The notes under the pieces were generated by a model that was given only the letters and a program-made list of their open reading frames with translations, searched no databases and was not told where the DNA came from. Below, piece by piece: positions 1-9,399 of a DNA stretch of 64,000 nt. Position 1 is the stretch's first letter. Each line of letters starts with the position of its first letter. The stretch comes from JADCRZ01 sp037718865 (GTDB lineage Bacteria > Bacteroidota > Bacteroidia > Chitinophagales > Chitinophagaceae): NCBI GenBank assembly GCA_037718865.1, contig JBBJMP010000006.1, forward strand, positions 62,001 to 126,000, written 5' to 3'. The position numbers and the translations under genes were made by a program.

Positions 1-981
1 GGAACAATGATTCAAAGGCATAAGCTGGAAGAAGCAGATTACCGTGGTGACCGGTTTAAGTCATGGCATTGCGATGTGAAAGGCAATAATGACCTGCTGA
101 GCCTTACACAGCCAGGCATCATTGAAGGCATTCATAAACTATACTTGGAAGCAGGTGCCGATATTATTGAGACAAATACGTTCAGCAGTACCTCAATTGC
201 CCAGGCGGATTACGAAATGCAATCACTGGCTTATGAATTAAATACCGCCTCCGCAAAGGTTGCCCGTAAAGCCGCCGACGAATTTACTGCCCTTAATCCC
301 GCCAAACCCCGGTTTGTCGCAGGTGCCATAGGCCCAATGAATAAAACGTTAAGTTTATCACCTGACGTAAATAACCCAGGGTTCAGGGCTGTGTATTTTG
401 ATGAGGTGGCTGCTGCCTACGCTGAACAAATTCAAGGATTGGTGGATGGCGGAGTTGATCTGTTACTTATAGAAACCATCTTCGATACCCTCAATGCCAA
501 GGCAGCCATCTATGCCATCAAGAAGTACTTCCGGGATACCAGGAGGAAAGAATTGCCGATCATGATTAGCGGCACCATTACCGATGCAAGCGGCAGAACA
601 CTAAGCGGCCAGACGCTGGAGGCATTTTACATCTCCGTTTCACATGCCAGGCCTTTAAGTGTTGGTTTAAATTGTGCACTGGGTGCAACGGAAATGCGTG
701 CGCATATTGAAGAATTGAGCCAGATAGCCGGCTGCTATACTTCTGCCTATCCGAATGCCGGCTTACCCAATGCTTTTGGTGAGTACGACGAGCAGCCGCA
801 TGAAACCGCACATATTATTGAAGAATGGGCCGAGCAGGGTTTTGTAAATATTGTAGGTGGATGCTGCGGAACTACCCCTGACCATATCAGGCATATAGCA
901 CAGGAGGTTAAAAAATTTGAACCAAGGGCATTGCCGGTGCTGGAAGAATCTTACCAAACCGCCGAGACAGTCTTTGTGTAA
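1..981 (+). CDS. metH: Methionine synthase, homocysteine-binding module (5' truncated by window edge)
   Basis: This is the homocysteine S-methyltransferase domain of cobalamin-dependent methionine synthase, which methylates homocysteine in the cytoplasm. The frame is open from base 1, where GT precedes MIQ as in the GGMGTMIQ segment of E. coli MetH, so the true start lies upstream. The zinc ligands are visible as GLNCALG (about residue 223 counted from the first Met) and GGCCGTT (about 286-287). The protein stops after this domain instead of running on into the folate domain. The remaining MetH modules are a separate gene just downstream. This is a natural gene split, not a frameshift, because a 131-bp spacer and a fresh start separate the two. 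Confidence 0.95.
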   Translation, partial: GTMIQRHKLEEADYRGDRFKSWHCDVKGNNDLLSLTQPGIIEGIHKLYLEAGADIIETNTFSSTSIAQADYEMQSLAYELNTASAKVARKAADEFTALNPAKPRFVAGAIGPMNKTLSLSPDVNNPGFRAVYFDEVAAAYAEQIQGLVDGGVDLLLIETIFDTLNAKAAIYAIKKYFRDTRRKELPIMISGTITDASGRTLSGQTLEAFYISVSHARPLSVGLNCALGATEMRAHIEELSQIAGCYTSAYPNAGLPNAFGEYDEQPHETAHIIEEWAEQGFVNIVGGCCGTTPDHIRHIAQEVKKFEPRALPVLEESYQTAETVFV

Positions 982-1062
982 ACCTTTGTGCCATTTGTGG
1001 CCTTCGTGGTTAAAAAAGGAACCACAGAGAACGCAAAGTAGGAAACACAAAGAGCCGCAAAG
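971..1062. repeat. CTTTGTG/CTTCGTGG-type intergenic repeat
   Basis: The region repeats CTTTGTG-like words at about nine-base intervals (CTTTGTGCC, ATTTGTGGC, CTTCGTGGT). It then runs into an inverted copy (AACCACAGAG, AACGCAAAG, ACACAAAGAG), so CGTGGTT and AACCAC can pair. It starts inside the last codons of the upstream gene and spans its stop codon. Related sequence occurs at 21486-21660, again at the 3' end of a gene. The role is unknown. Confidence 0.6.
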
Positions 1063-1112
1063 GGGCATACAATACACAACGAACTAATGTGTCGTGGGTC
1101 AAAAAACTATTT

Positions 1113-3830
1113 ATGAATATTATTACTCCCATAAAACCTTACCTCCGTTTATCAGGTCTTGAACCTTTGGTCATCAGGCCGGAAACCAACTTTGTAAATG
1201 TTGGCGAACGCACTAATGTGACCGGTTCCAAAAAATTCGCCCGCCTCATCCGCGATGGTAAATACGAGGAAGCTTTATCCGTCGCCCGCCAGCAGGTTGA
1301 AAGCGGAGCACAGATTCTTGATGTGAACATGGATGATGCCTTACTGGATGGCGAAAAAGCCATGCCTGATTTCTTGAACCTGTTGCAGGCAGAACCAGAT
1401 ATTGCGAAGATCCCTATCATGATCGACTCGTCTAAATTCAGTATTATTGAAGCTGGCCTTAAATGCGTACAGGGTAAGTCTATCGTGAACTCCATCTCCA
1501 TGAAGGAAGGTGAGAAAAAATTCATTGAACAGGCCTTCATTTGTAAAAGTTTCGGTGCCTCTGTAGTTGTAATGGCATTTGATGAGAAAGGACAGGCCGA
1601 CACTCTTGAAAAAAAAGTCACCATCTCTGAGCGCGCGTACAAGATATTAACAGAAGAATGCGGCTACGACCCGCAGGACATCATTTTCGATCCTAATATT
1701 TTTGCTATTGCCACAGGTATAGAAGAGCACAATAATTACGCCGTTGATTTCATTGAAGCAACAAGGATTATCAAACAAAAAATGCCTTTGGTAAAAGTCA
1801 GTGGCGGTGTAAGTAACATGTCCTTCTCTTTTCGTGGTAACGATACCGTTAGAGAGGCCATGCACTCGGTTTTCCTCTATTATGCCATTAGGGCAGGGAT
1901 GGATATGGGCATCGTAAATGCCGGGCAGTTGGTAGTATACGATGAAATTGAACCCAGGTTACGCAACTTGTGTGAAGATGTTATTTTAAACCGGCACGAA
2001 GATGCAACCGATCAATTGCTTGCATTTGCAGAAACAGTAAAAGCTAAAGATAAGGCGGAAGTAAAAAATGAAGCCTGGAGAAGCGAATCAGTCGAGAAAC
2101 GCTTGAGCCATTCCCTGGTCAACGGCATCACCGACTACATCGATGGTGATACTGAAGAAGCACGGCTGAAATATGCTAAACCACTGGATGTGATTGAAGG
2201 CCCCCTTATGGATGGAATGAATATCGTTGGAGATCTTTTTGGTGCCGGCAAGATGTTTTTGCCGCAGGTAGTAAAAAGCGCACGGGTGATGAAAAAGTCG
2301 GTGGCCGTTTTAACACCATTTATTGAAGCGGAGAAGGAAGTCAGGCGCCAGGCACACGAAGCAGCCGGTACCATAAATGAAGAAGGTGCAGGAGCAGCTA
2401 AGATATTACTGGCCACAGTAAAGGGCGACGTTCATGATATTGGTAAAAACATCGTTGGTGTAGTATTAGGTTGTAATGGATATGACATCATTGACCTTGG
2501 AGTGATGGTTTCAGCCGAAAAAATTCTCCAGACAGCCAGGGAAAAAAAGGTAGATATCATAGGCCTGAGCGGATTGATTACCCCTTCCCTGGATGAGATG
2601 GTACACATCGCCCGGGAGATGAAACGGCAACATTTTGAAACCCCGCTCCTTATCGGAGGAGCCACTACCTCGCGGATGCATACGGCAGTTAAGATCGCTC
2701 CCGAGTATGAGCACGGCGTAATGCACGTGCTGGATGCGTCAAGAAGTGTTACTGTTGCAGGAAGCCTGTTAAGTAAAGAACAGAAACCGGAGTTCCTTCA
2801 GCACGTGAATGCAGAGTATAGTAAGCTGAAGTCTGATTTTGCCAATAAGAAAACAACAAAGAATTACCTGCCTTTTGGAAAAGCTCAGCAGAACAAGGTA
2901 AAGATAGACTGGCAGAGTTACTCACCTGTTGTTCCTGCCGTTACGACCAAAGTATTCGATGATTACGATCTTAACGAAATAGCAGGCTATATCGACTGGC
3001 AACCTTTTTTCATTGCCTGGGAACTGCATGGAAAATTCCCACAGATCTTATCTGACGAAAAAGTAGGCAAGGAAGCCACCAGGCTTTATAACGATGCGCG
3101 CGAACTGCTTCAGAAAATAATTGAGGAGAAATGGTTAACCGCTAAGGCAACTGTTGGTTTCTGGAAAGCCAACTCTGATGGAAAGGATACGATCGTGCTG
3201 GATAATAATGGCGAAGAGGTGCGTCTCGAATGTTTGCGCCAGCAAATTAAAAAAGCCGCAGATCAGCCAAATGTATCACTGGCAGATTTTATTGCGCCGG
3301 CACAAACAGGAAAGCAGGATTTCATTGGCGCCTTTGCAGTGACAATCCATGGTATCGAGCAGCATATACAAAACTTCGAGAAAAACCTGGACGATTACAA
3401 TAAGATCATTTTGCAGGCGCTGGCAGACCGCCTGGCTGAAGGGCTTGCAGAGGTAATGCATGAAAGAACCAGGAAAGAATTCTGGGCCTATGCTACGGAT
3501 GAACACCTTAGTGCGGAAGACCTGATCAATGAAAAATATTTGGGCATTCGCCCTGCACCCGGTTATCCGGCCTGTCCGGATCATACGGAGAAGTACAAAT
3601 TGTTTAATTTACTGGATGCGGAAAACACAACAGGTATCATCCTAACGGAATCCCTGGCGATGTATCCGGCTTCTTCTGTTTGCGGATGGTATTTTGCACA
3701 CCCTGAAAGTAAATATTTCGGTGTGGGAAAAATAGAGAAAGACCAGGTGGTAGATTACGCAGCCAGGAAAAATATGCCTGTTGCGGAAATTGAAAGATGG
3801 CTGAGTCCGATACTGGAATATGATGCCTGA
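1113..3830 (+). CDS. metH: Methionine synthase, folate, cobalamin and AdoMet-activation modules
   Basis: This gene carries the rest of cobalamin-dependent methionine synthase and would form the working enzyme with the upstream homocysteine module. In order it has the pterin-binding domain (NFVNVGERTNVTGS near the N-terminus; DVNMDDALLDGE), the cobalamin cap and Rossmann domain with the cobalt-ligand motif DVHDIGKN, and the C-terminal AdoMet reactivation domain (RPAPGYPACPDHTEK, then SKYFGVG). The end matches E. coli MetH closely, with ERWLSPILEYD against ERWLAPNLGYD. A GTG at 1089 is in frame, but the ATG at 1113 (MNIITPIKPYLRLSGLEPL) gives an N-terminus closer to the family. The two-gene arrangement is shared with other Bacteroidetes as far as I recall. 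Confidence 0.95.
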   Translation: MNIITPIKPYLRLSGLEPLVIRPETNFVNVGERTNVTGSKKFARLIRDGKYEEALSVARQQVESGAQILDVNMDDALLDGEKAMPDFLNLLQAEPDIAKIPIMIDSSKFSIIEAGLKCVQGKSIVNSISMKEGEKKFIEQAFICKSFGASVVVMAFDEKGQADTLEKKVTISERAYKILTEECGYDPQDIIFDPNIFAIATGIEEHNNYAVDFIEATRIIKQKMPLVKVSGGVSNMSFSFRGNDTVREAMHSVFLYYAIRAGMDMGIVNAGQLVVYDEIEPRLRNLCEDVILNRHEDATDQLLAFAETVKAKDKAEVKNEAWRSESVEKRLSHSLVNGITDYIDGDTEEARLKYAKPLDVIEGPLMDGMNIVGDLFGAGKMFLPQVVKSARVMKKSVAVLTPFIEAEKEVRRQAHEAAGTINEEGAGAAKILLATVKGDVHDIGKNIVGVVLGCNGYDIIDLGVMVSAEKILQTAREKKVDIIGLSGLITPSLDEMVHIAREMKRQHFETPLLIGGATTSRMHTAVKIAPEYEHGVMHVLDASRSVTVAGSLLSKEQKPEFLQHVNAEYSKLKSDFANKKTTKNYLPFGKAQQNKVKIDWQSYSPVVPAVTTKVFDDYDLNEIAGYIDWQPFFIAWELHGKFPQILSDEKVGKEATRLYNDARELLQKIIEEKWLTAKATVGFWKANSDGKDTIVLDNNGEEVRLECLRQQIKKAADQPNVSLADFIAPAQTGKQDFIGAFAVTIHGIEQHIQNFEKNLDDYNKIILQALADRLAEGLAEVMHERTRKEFWAYATDEHLSAEDLINEKYLGIRPAPGYPACPDHTEKYKLFNLLDAENTTGIILTESLAMYPASSVCGWYFAHPESKYFGVGKIEKDQVVDYAARKNMPVAEIERWLSPILEYDA

Positions 3831-3851
3831 TGGCATGCACAACATCTAAGC

Positions 3852-4619
3852 TCATACATTCCGGAATTCCCAAAATTCAAAAATACAGGCAGTAAGATTA
3901 AAGAAAAAATGAATCAGCACGCCATACCAGATGGTATTTTCCTTCAGCCTCACATTACCCAGCCAGATGGCAAAAGGCAGTAACCAAAAAAAAGAGATCA
4001 GGCTCATATGAATTATTGCAAATAAAAACGCTGCTATGAGAATCGCCTGTCGTTCCAGAACAAGTTTAAACAATCCCTGCAGGATAATTCCGCGGTAAGC
4101 AAGCTCTTCAAAAATGGCCGGCAGAATAGCTATCAGCATAACCATACTGAATTTTGGATAAGGCAGATGCCGGAAGGAGCGGTAGTAATAAACTTCCTGG
4201 TCGAAGATGCTCCGGTTCAGCCACTTTACCAGTACATTCACAGCAATGCCAAACAAAATGGCAGCAATCATATAAACCAGTACTTTCGGCAGACTGAAGC
4301 TTTTCCATTGAAACAAAGGTTTTACCTCTTTCCACACGATCAGCATAAAAACCAGCGTTAGCACTGCCAATACCGATTCGGTGATAAGGAGCCAGTAGAG
4401 ACCAGTGAACTGATTGTTAAAATTGGCCACGGTACAAACTACAAGGTCTGCCATATAGAAAATGGTAAGTAATCTTAACCATCTGGCTCGCCGCTCTTCC
4501 TCTCTCAGGTCTTCCCCGTTATCCTGACGTTGTCCGCAAAACGTACAAAAAGGTGAACTTTCTGGAATCAGTTGTATGCAATTAGTGCATATTTTAGAAG
4601 AGCCTGCATCTTGTTCCAT
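3852..4619 (-). CDS. CPBP-family intramembrane metalloprotease with N-terminal zinc ribbon
   Basis: A 255-residue membrane protein of the CAAX/Abi (CPBP) protease family. The family signature is seen in order: EELAYRG at about residues 171-177, the HMS histidine near 204 and HFFFN near 237. Several hydrophobic segments cover the body. The N-terminus carries a short zinc ribbon, CTNC then CTFCG (about residues 12-33), which is not part of the protease fold and may be a cytosolic binding module. The gene converges on metH with a 21-bp gap, and the start lies just downstream of the HAD gene on the same strand. The substrate cannot be told from sequence. Confidence 0.85.
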   Translation of the reverse strand: MEQDAGSSKICTNCIQLIPESSPFCTFCGQRQDNGEDLREEERRARWLRLLTIFYMADLVVCTVANFNNQFTGLYWLLITESVLAVLTLVFMLIVWKEVKPLFQWKSFSLPKVLVYMIAAILFGIAVNVLVKWLNRSIFDQEVYYYRSFRHLPYPKFSMVMLIAILPAIFEELAYRGIILQGLFKLVLERQAILIAAFLFAIIHMSLISFFWLLPFAIWLGNVRLKENTIWYGVLIHFFFNLTACIFEFWEFRNV

Positions 4620-4632
4620 TATCGGTAGTTAA

Positions 4633-4656
4633 GGCACATTTGCAAATTCGCACATT
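4633..4656. repeat. Three-unit octamer array at a stop codon
   Basis: Three 8-mers in a row, GGCACATT, TGCAAATT and CGCACATT, ending on the stop codon of the minus-strand HAD gene (stop 4655-4657). The last 23 bases are identical to the array at 46145-46167, which also ends on a minus-strand stop codon. Confidence 0.75.
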
Positions 4657-5266
4657 ATTCTACTCCTAATTCCTGTAAGGCCTGAGCCAATTGCTTTGGT
4701 GATTGAAAGTGTATACCGTGAATCCCGACGGCTTCCGCACCTTTGATATTGCGAAGGCTATCATCAATAAATATGGCTCGTGCAGGATCTACTTTAAACC
4801 GGTTCAATAAGATTTGGTAGATCTCAGGAAAGGGCTTCCGGGTCCTTTCTTCTCCGCTCATCACGATTCCGTCGAACCATTTAAGAAAGTCGTATCGCTG
4901 CAGGGCCACCGGAAATGTTTCGGCGCTCCAGTTGGTTAATGCGTACAACTTATATTGTTTATCTCTCAAATCGTGCAATATGTCAACTGTTCCCTGTATA
5001 GGTCCGCCAAGCATTTCTTCCCACCTGCCATAGTATGCCCGCACTTCTTGTTCATATTCCGGAAATTGTGTAACCAATTCTTCCGTGGCTTCCTTCAATG
5101 ACCTCCCGGCATCCTGGTTTTCATTCCAGGCATTAGTACAAATGGTTTCAAAGAACCAATTCATTTTTTCTTCGCTATCAAAAATCTTACTAAAAACATA
5201 TCGGGGGTTCCAGTCAATAAGAACCATTCCCAGATCAAAAATGATGGTGTTAAACGTTTTATTCAT
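4655..5266 (-). CDS. HAD-superfamily (subclass IA) hydrolase
   Basis: A cytoplasmic phosphatase-type HAD protein of 203 residues. Motif I is FDLGMVLIDWNP, which has the DxG form usual in the YihX-like branch. Motif II is ALTNWS, motif III is the lysine in RKPFPE, and motif IV is FIDDSLRN. An upstream ATG at 5293 would overlap the LOG-family gene, so I chose the ATG at 5266 (MNKTFNTIIFDLG), nine residues further in. The LOG-family gene ends 13 bp upstream and the two are probably co-transcribed. The substrate is unknown; a sugar phosphate is typical for relatives. Confidence 0.88.
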   Translation of the reverse strand: MNKTFNTIIFDLGMVLIDWNPRYVFSKIFDSEEKMNWFFETICTNAWNENQDAGRSLKEATEELVTQFPEYEQEVRAYYGRWEEMLGGPIQGTVDILHDLRDKQYKLYALTNWSAETFPVALQRYDFLKWFDGIVMSGEERTRKPFPEIYQILLNRFKVDPARAIFIDDSLRNIKGAEAVGIHGIHFQSPKQLAQALQELGVE

Positions 5267-5279
5267 TGTGATTATTTTG

Positions 5280-6011
5280 CTACCTTTTCTCAAACAGCCA
5301 CCACTGCCTCTTTCTTTGTTTGATGGTATAATTTTTATTTATGTAGATATGAATATGGTTCATAGCTTCATTTATGTCGTCGGTTATTAAAACCAGGTTC
5401 AGGTCTTCTTTTGAAATGGTTCCCTGCTCTGCCATAAACTCGATAAATTCCAATAGTGGCCTGAAATAATCTGTTCCAAACAGTACGATTGGAAATTGTG
5501 TGATGGTTTTTGTTTGGATCAAAGTGATGGTCTCAAAGAATTCGTCCATGGTTCCAAATCCTCCCGGCAGGATGATAAAAGCATAAGAGTATTTAGCCAG
5601 GATCACCTTTCGTACAAAGAAGTGTTCAAAGGTTACGGATTTATTCAGGTAAGGATTTGATTTCTGTTCAAAGGGCAGGCGTATATTGCAACCCACAGAA
5701 TAACCGCTGGTTTCAAAGGCTCCGCGGTTAGCGGCCTCCATAACGCCGGGTCCCCCGCCGGTCATGGTTGTAAACCCCATGGCTGAAATGCGTTTACCAA
5801 ATTCCCTGGCGGCAGTATAATACCGGTGATCTTCTTTAAAACGGGCTGAACCGAAAACGGTTATGCATGGGCCAACGAAGTGTAAGGCCCTGAAACCTTT
5901 AATAAATTGCTTGAATACACGGATCACAAAGCTTAATTCATAACTACGGCTTTTAGGACCATCCAGATAAACATGCTGCTTGGCAGGAATGATTCGCTTT
6001 TGTACGGGCAT
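5280..6011 (-). CDS. LOG-family (TIGR00730) Rossmann-fold protein
   Basis: A 243-residue protein of the lysine decarboxylase-like/LOG family, whose characterised members are nucleotide 5'-monophosphate phosphoribohydrolases. The two family motifs are present: GGGPGVMEAANRGA and PGGFGTMDEFFET. The first helps bind the phosphate and the second holds the catalytic glutamate. It starts with ATG, and a 119-bp region separates it from the divergent xthA. It lies directly upstream of the HAD hydrolase, so a shared nucleotide or sugar-phosphate clean-up role is possible but is inference. Confidence 0.88.
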   Translation of the reverse strand: MPVQKRIIPAKQHVYLDGPKSRSYELSFVIRVFKQFIKGFRALHFVGPCITVFGSARFKEDHRYYTAAREFGKRISAMGFTTMTGGGPGVMEAANRGAFETSGYSVGCNIRLPFEQKSNPYLNKSVTFEHFFVRKVILAKYSYAFIILPGGFGTMDEFFETITLIQTKTITQFPIVLFGTDYFRPLLEFIEFMAEQGTISKEDLNLVLITDDINEAMNHIHIYINKNYTIKQRKRQWWLFEKR

Positions 6012-6130
6012 ATAGAAATAAAATTAAATATACAGTGAAAATCATATCGTCCCCGGAAGAATCTCTTCTCCGTTTTATATTCATTTAATATATTTAGGAA
6101 TGTTCACATTAATTTGCGGGTAACATTATC

Positions 6131-6904
6131 ATGATGAGAATTATCTCCTATAATGTCAACGGTATCCGTGCTGCTTTGAAAAAAGGATTTTGCGATTGGT
6201 TAAAATCAGACCCTGCAGATATCATCTGTATCCAGGAAACAAAAGCACAGCAGGATAATATTGACTGTAGCCTGTTTACAGAGATGGGCTTCCATGATTA
6301 CTGGTATTCGGCTGAAAAAAAGGGCTATAGCGGGGTAGCGGTTTTTACAAGAATTAAACCCGAATTTATTCAACTGGGTAATGGCTATATGCAAAGCGAT
6401 GCAGAAGGCAGGGTGATGCGACTTGACTTCGGGAGCATTACGCTGATTAACGCCTATTTCCCCTCAGGCGTTAGTGGTGATGTAAGGCAGGCGTATAAAT
6501 ATGTCTGGTTAGAAGAATTGCTCGATTATCTGAATGCACTGAAGAGGGAAAGAAGCGATCTGGTTGTTTGCGGCGATTATAACATTGCCCATAAACCCAT
6601 AGACATTCATGATCCCAAAGGCAACAAGAACACATCCGGCTTTTTGCCGGAAGAAAGAGAATGGATGGATAAATTTTTTGCCTCCGGATTCACTGACGCT
6701 TTCCGGCTGATTAATCCCCATCCTCATCAATACTCCTGGTGGAGCCAGCGGTTTCCAAGTGTTCGTTTAAATAATAAAGGTTGGCGGATCGATTATATCA
6801 ATATCACAGACACATTAAGGAATAGGGTTTGCGATGCACGTATAATGCCCGATGTGAAACAAAGCGATCATTGCCCTGTATATGTAGAACTGGAAATTCC
6901 CTGA
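6131..6904 (+). CDS. xthA: Exodeoxyribonuclease III (AP endonuclease)
   Basis: This enzyme cleaves DNA at abasic sites and removes blocked 3' ends in base-excision repair. The 257 residues show the whole endonuclease/exonuclease/phosphatase fold: IISYNVNGIRA at the N-terminus, the metal-binding glutamate in CIQETKAQ, GDYNIAH, the WWSQRF segment and the catalytic SDHCPV near the C-terminus. Length and motif order are normal for XthA. Two adjacent ATGs (6131 and 6134) are possible starts. The promoter region holds TTAATTTG, one mismatch from the -7 consensus. Confidence 0.95.
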   Translation: MMRIISYNVNGIRAALKKGFCDWLKSDPADIICIQETKAQQDNIDCSLFTEMGFHDYWYSAEKKGYSGVAVFTRIKPEFIQLGNGYMQSDAEGRVMRLDFGSITLINAYFPSGVSGDVRQAYKYVWLEELLDYLNALKRERSDLVVCGDYNIAHKPIDIHDPKGNKNTSGFLPEEREWMDKFFASGFTDAFRLINPHPHQYSWWSQRFPSVRLNNKGWRIDYINITDTLRNRVCDARIMPDVKQSDHCPVYVELEIP

Positions 6905-6965
6905 TGTTTTAACCCTTTGAAGCTACTGGCCCTTTTATATCTTTAAACCCTAACACCCAAATATT

Positions 6966-9399
6966 ATGGAATTTGTATCCGTATTGCTTTTTATTGTCAT
7001 TCTTATTGTAATACTTTCTTTAAAAGGCAATATTAAGGATCGTTTCAATGCACTGGAAACGGAAATACGGAATTTAAAGGAACAGCTAAAGGCCACTTAT
7101 CCTGCGGAAACCCTTATCAAAACGCAGGAATCCATACCTGCTATCTTTCCCGAAGATAAATCAGACAAGATCCACGAAGAAGCGGTTATACCCGTATCAG
7201 AACCAATTACGCAAAAATCGCTAACAGACGAGCTGGAATCGCTGTTACAAAACGCCTTACCGGTTGAACAACCGGAGCCGGAAATAACGCACGAACCAGG
7301 GTTGCCACAAATGAATGTATCGCCCGGATTTATTCGTGAGCGTAAACCAGGTTTTATGGAACGCAATCCTGACCTGGAAAAGTTTATCGGAGAAAACCTT
7401 ATCAGCAAAATTGGCATTGCTATTCTTGTTCTGGCTATCGGGTATTTTGTAAAATTCGCTATTGACAATGATTGGATCGGCGCGGTGGGAAGAGTAGGTG
7501 TCGGCGTGATCTGTGGCGGAATACTTGTTGCCCTGGCCCATCGTTTACATAACAATTATAAGGCTTTCAGTTCGGTATTGGTCGGAGGAGGATTGGCAAT
7601 CTTTTATTTTACCATTACCCTTGCTTATCACCAGTTTCATCTGTTCAGCCAACTCGCTACATTTATTATCATGGTGGTAATTACCGCCTTTGCAGTAATC
7701 TTGTGCTTATTGTATAACCGGCAGGAGGTAGCCGTTATCGCGTTGGTTGGTGGTTTTGCCACCCCATTTATGGCTAGTGATGGAAGCGGAAATTACAAAA
7801 GCCTTTTTACCTATCTTATTATCCTGAATGCGGGATTGCTGGTGATAGCCTATAAAAGATCCTGGAGGCTCTTAAATGCATTGGCATTCATATTTACCGT
7901 CGTTTTATTTGCTTCCTGGATGTTCACGTTAAAACCGGCTGAGCCGCTTTCCACTTACCGTAACGGATTTTTATTTGCCACCGTTTTCTACCTGTTATTT
8001 CTGATCATCAATGTTGCACACAATATTAGCGAGAAAAAAAAGTTCCTGTCCTCAGACTTTAGCATCCTGCTTACCAATACTGCCCTGTATTTTGCTGTAG
8101 GATTATATTGCCTGACAGCAATGAAAGCCGGTGAATACAGGGGTTTATTTACGGCATCGCTGGGCATCTTTAACCTTGCCCTCACATTTGCCTTGTTCCG
8201 TAATAAGCGGATTGACAGCAATATTCTTTATCTTTTAATCGGGATCACGCTAAGCTTTATTTCGCTGACCGCACCTATCCAGCTGAATGGCAACAATATT
8301 ACTTTATTCTGGGCTTCAGAAACTGTATTGTTGTACTGGTTATTTTCAGAAATCCAACATACGCATCATCCGCCTGGCATCATTGATCGTTTGGACTGCC
8401 ATGCTGGTGAGTTTGTTCATGGATTGGTTTAATGTTTACGGGCATTTGCCCAGGCAGTTACCCATCATCGTGAGTAGAGGCTTCATAACTACATTATTCT
8501 CTGCCATCGCATCATACCTGATATTTGTATTACAGACAAAAGATCCTGTAGCGCATGGTCTGCAAGATAAAAATGTAATGGCGGCGTCAGCATTGTATCC
8601 CCGTAAAAACGTTTTCCGTACGGTGGGCATTTTATTGTTGTTTGCTGCAGGAGGGCTGGAGATTCGTTACCAGTTTAACTATCATTACCCAGGCACTGAC
8701 CTGGACGTGCTTTATTTATTGTTGTACACCTTTGCCTTCACCTTGTTATTTACATGGATAACCGGAACAATCGAAATCCTTAGGTCGCACCGTTATATAA
8801 AAGCAGGTACGCTGGTTTTTTGCGTACTGCTTTACCTCGCATTAATTCCGACCGTATTCGGAGTACAACGCGGGATGCTGGAACAGCAACGCTTTGCCGG
8901 TCATTTTATAGTGCACTGGTTAACCGCCCTGCTGACCGGGATCATTCTTTACCAGCTAGTAGCATTGCGGCGGAAGCAACAAACATTTTCGAAAAATGAC
9001 GGCACTGGGTTTGCCTGGATATTTTGCACCATAGCAGTCATTTACCTGAGCGTGGAAGCTCATCTGCTGGTGAACGCAATACTGTATAGTAACAACCAAC
9101 CGCTTCCAGAGATACAACGGGTATTTATTAAAACGGGCCTTCCCATACTTTGGGGATTGTGCTCATTCGGTTTCATGTGGTTTGGCATGAAGTTGAAATA
9201 CCGGACCCTGCGTATCATATCGCTCACTTTGTTTTCGGTAATATTATTTAAATTATTTCTTTTTGATATCCGTAATATTCCGGTGGCAGGTAAAATAGCC
9301 GCATTCTTCTGTCTTGGAATATTGCTGTTAATCGTATCATTTATGTACCAGCGACTTAAGAAAATAATTATTGAAGATGAAAAAAGGCCTTCTGTGTAG
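6966..9399 (+). pseudogene. DUF2339 membrane protein, interrupted by a +1 frameshift
   Basis: A large polytopic inner-membrane protein of about 810 residues when read through. The N-terminus has one membrane anchor and a coiled-coil-like stretch (about residues 20-45), followed by a long acidic linker and many hydrophobic segments. The first frame (6966-8432) carries the DUF2339 core but derails after ETVLLYWLF. The second frame (open to 9399) continues with QKSNIRIIRLASLIVW. Removing one T from the TTTT run at 8343-8346 joins the two exactly. The cause is a sequencing error in a homopolymer, a real inactivation or rarely slippage; the second part shows no decay. The next gene is the DUF3999-like partner usual for DUF2339, which supports a functional pair. 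Confidence 0.75.

Noticed and set aside
982..1112. Frameshift or in-frame stop joining the two metH genes
   Set aside because: The upstream protein ends after a complete domain and the downstream one begins with its own start after 131 bp; no single-base change joins them.
7097..7555. Minus-strand frame opposite the DUF2339 gene
   Set aside because: It is a shadow of the coding strand with no features of its own.
8287..9399. A separate gene starting at the ATG at 8287
   Set aside because: The first 25 codons are the wrong frame of the DUF2339 sequence. Conservation-like continuity resumes only after the TTTT run, so it is the 3' part of one frameshifted gene.
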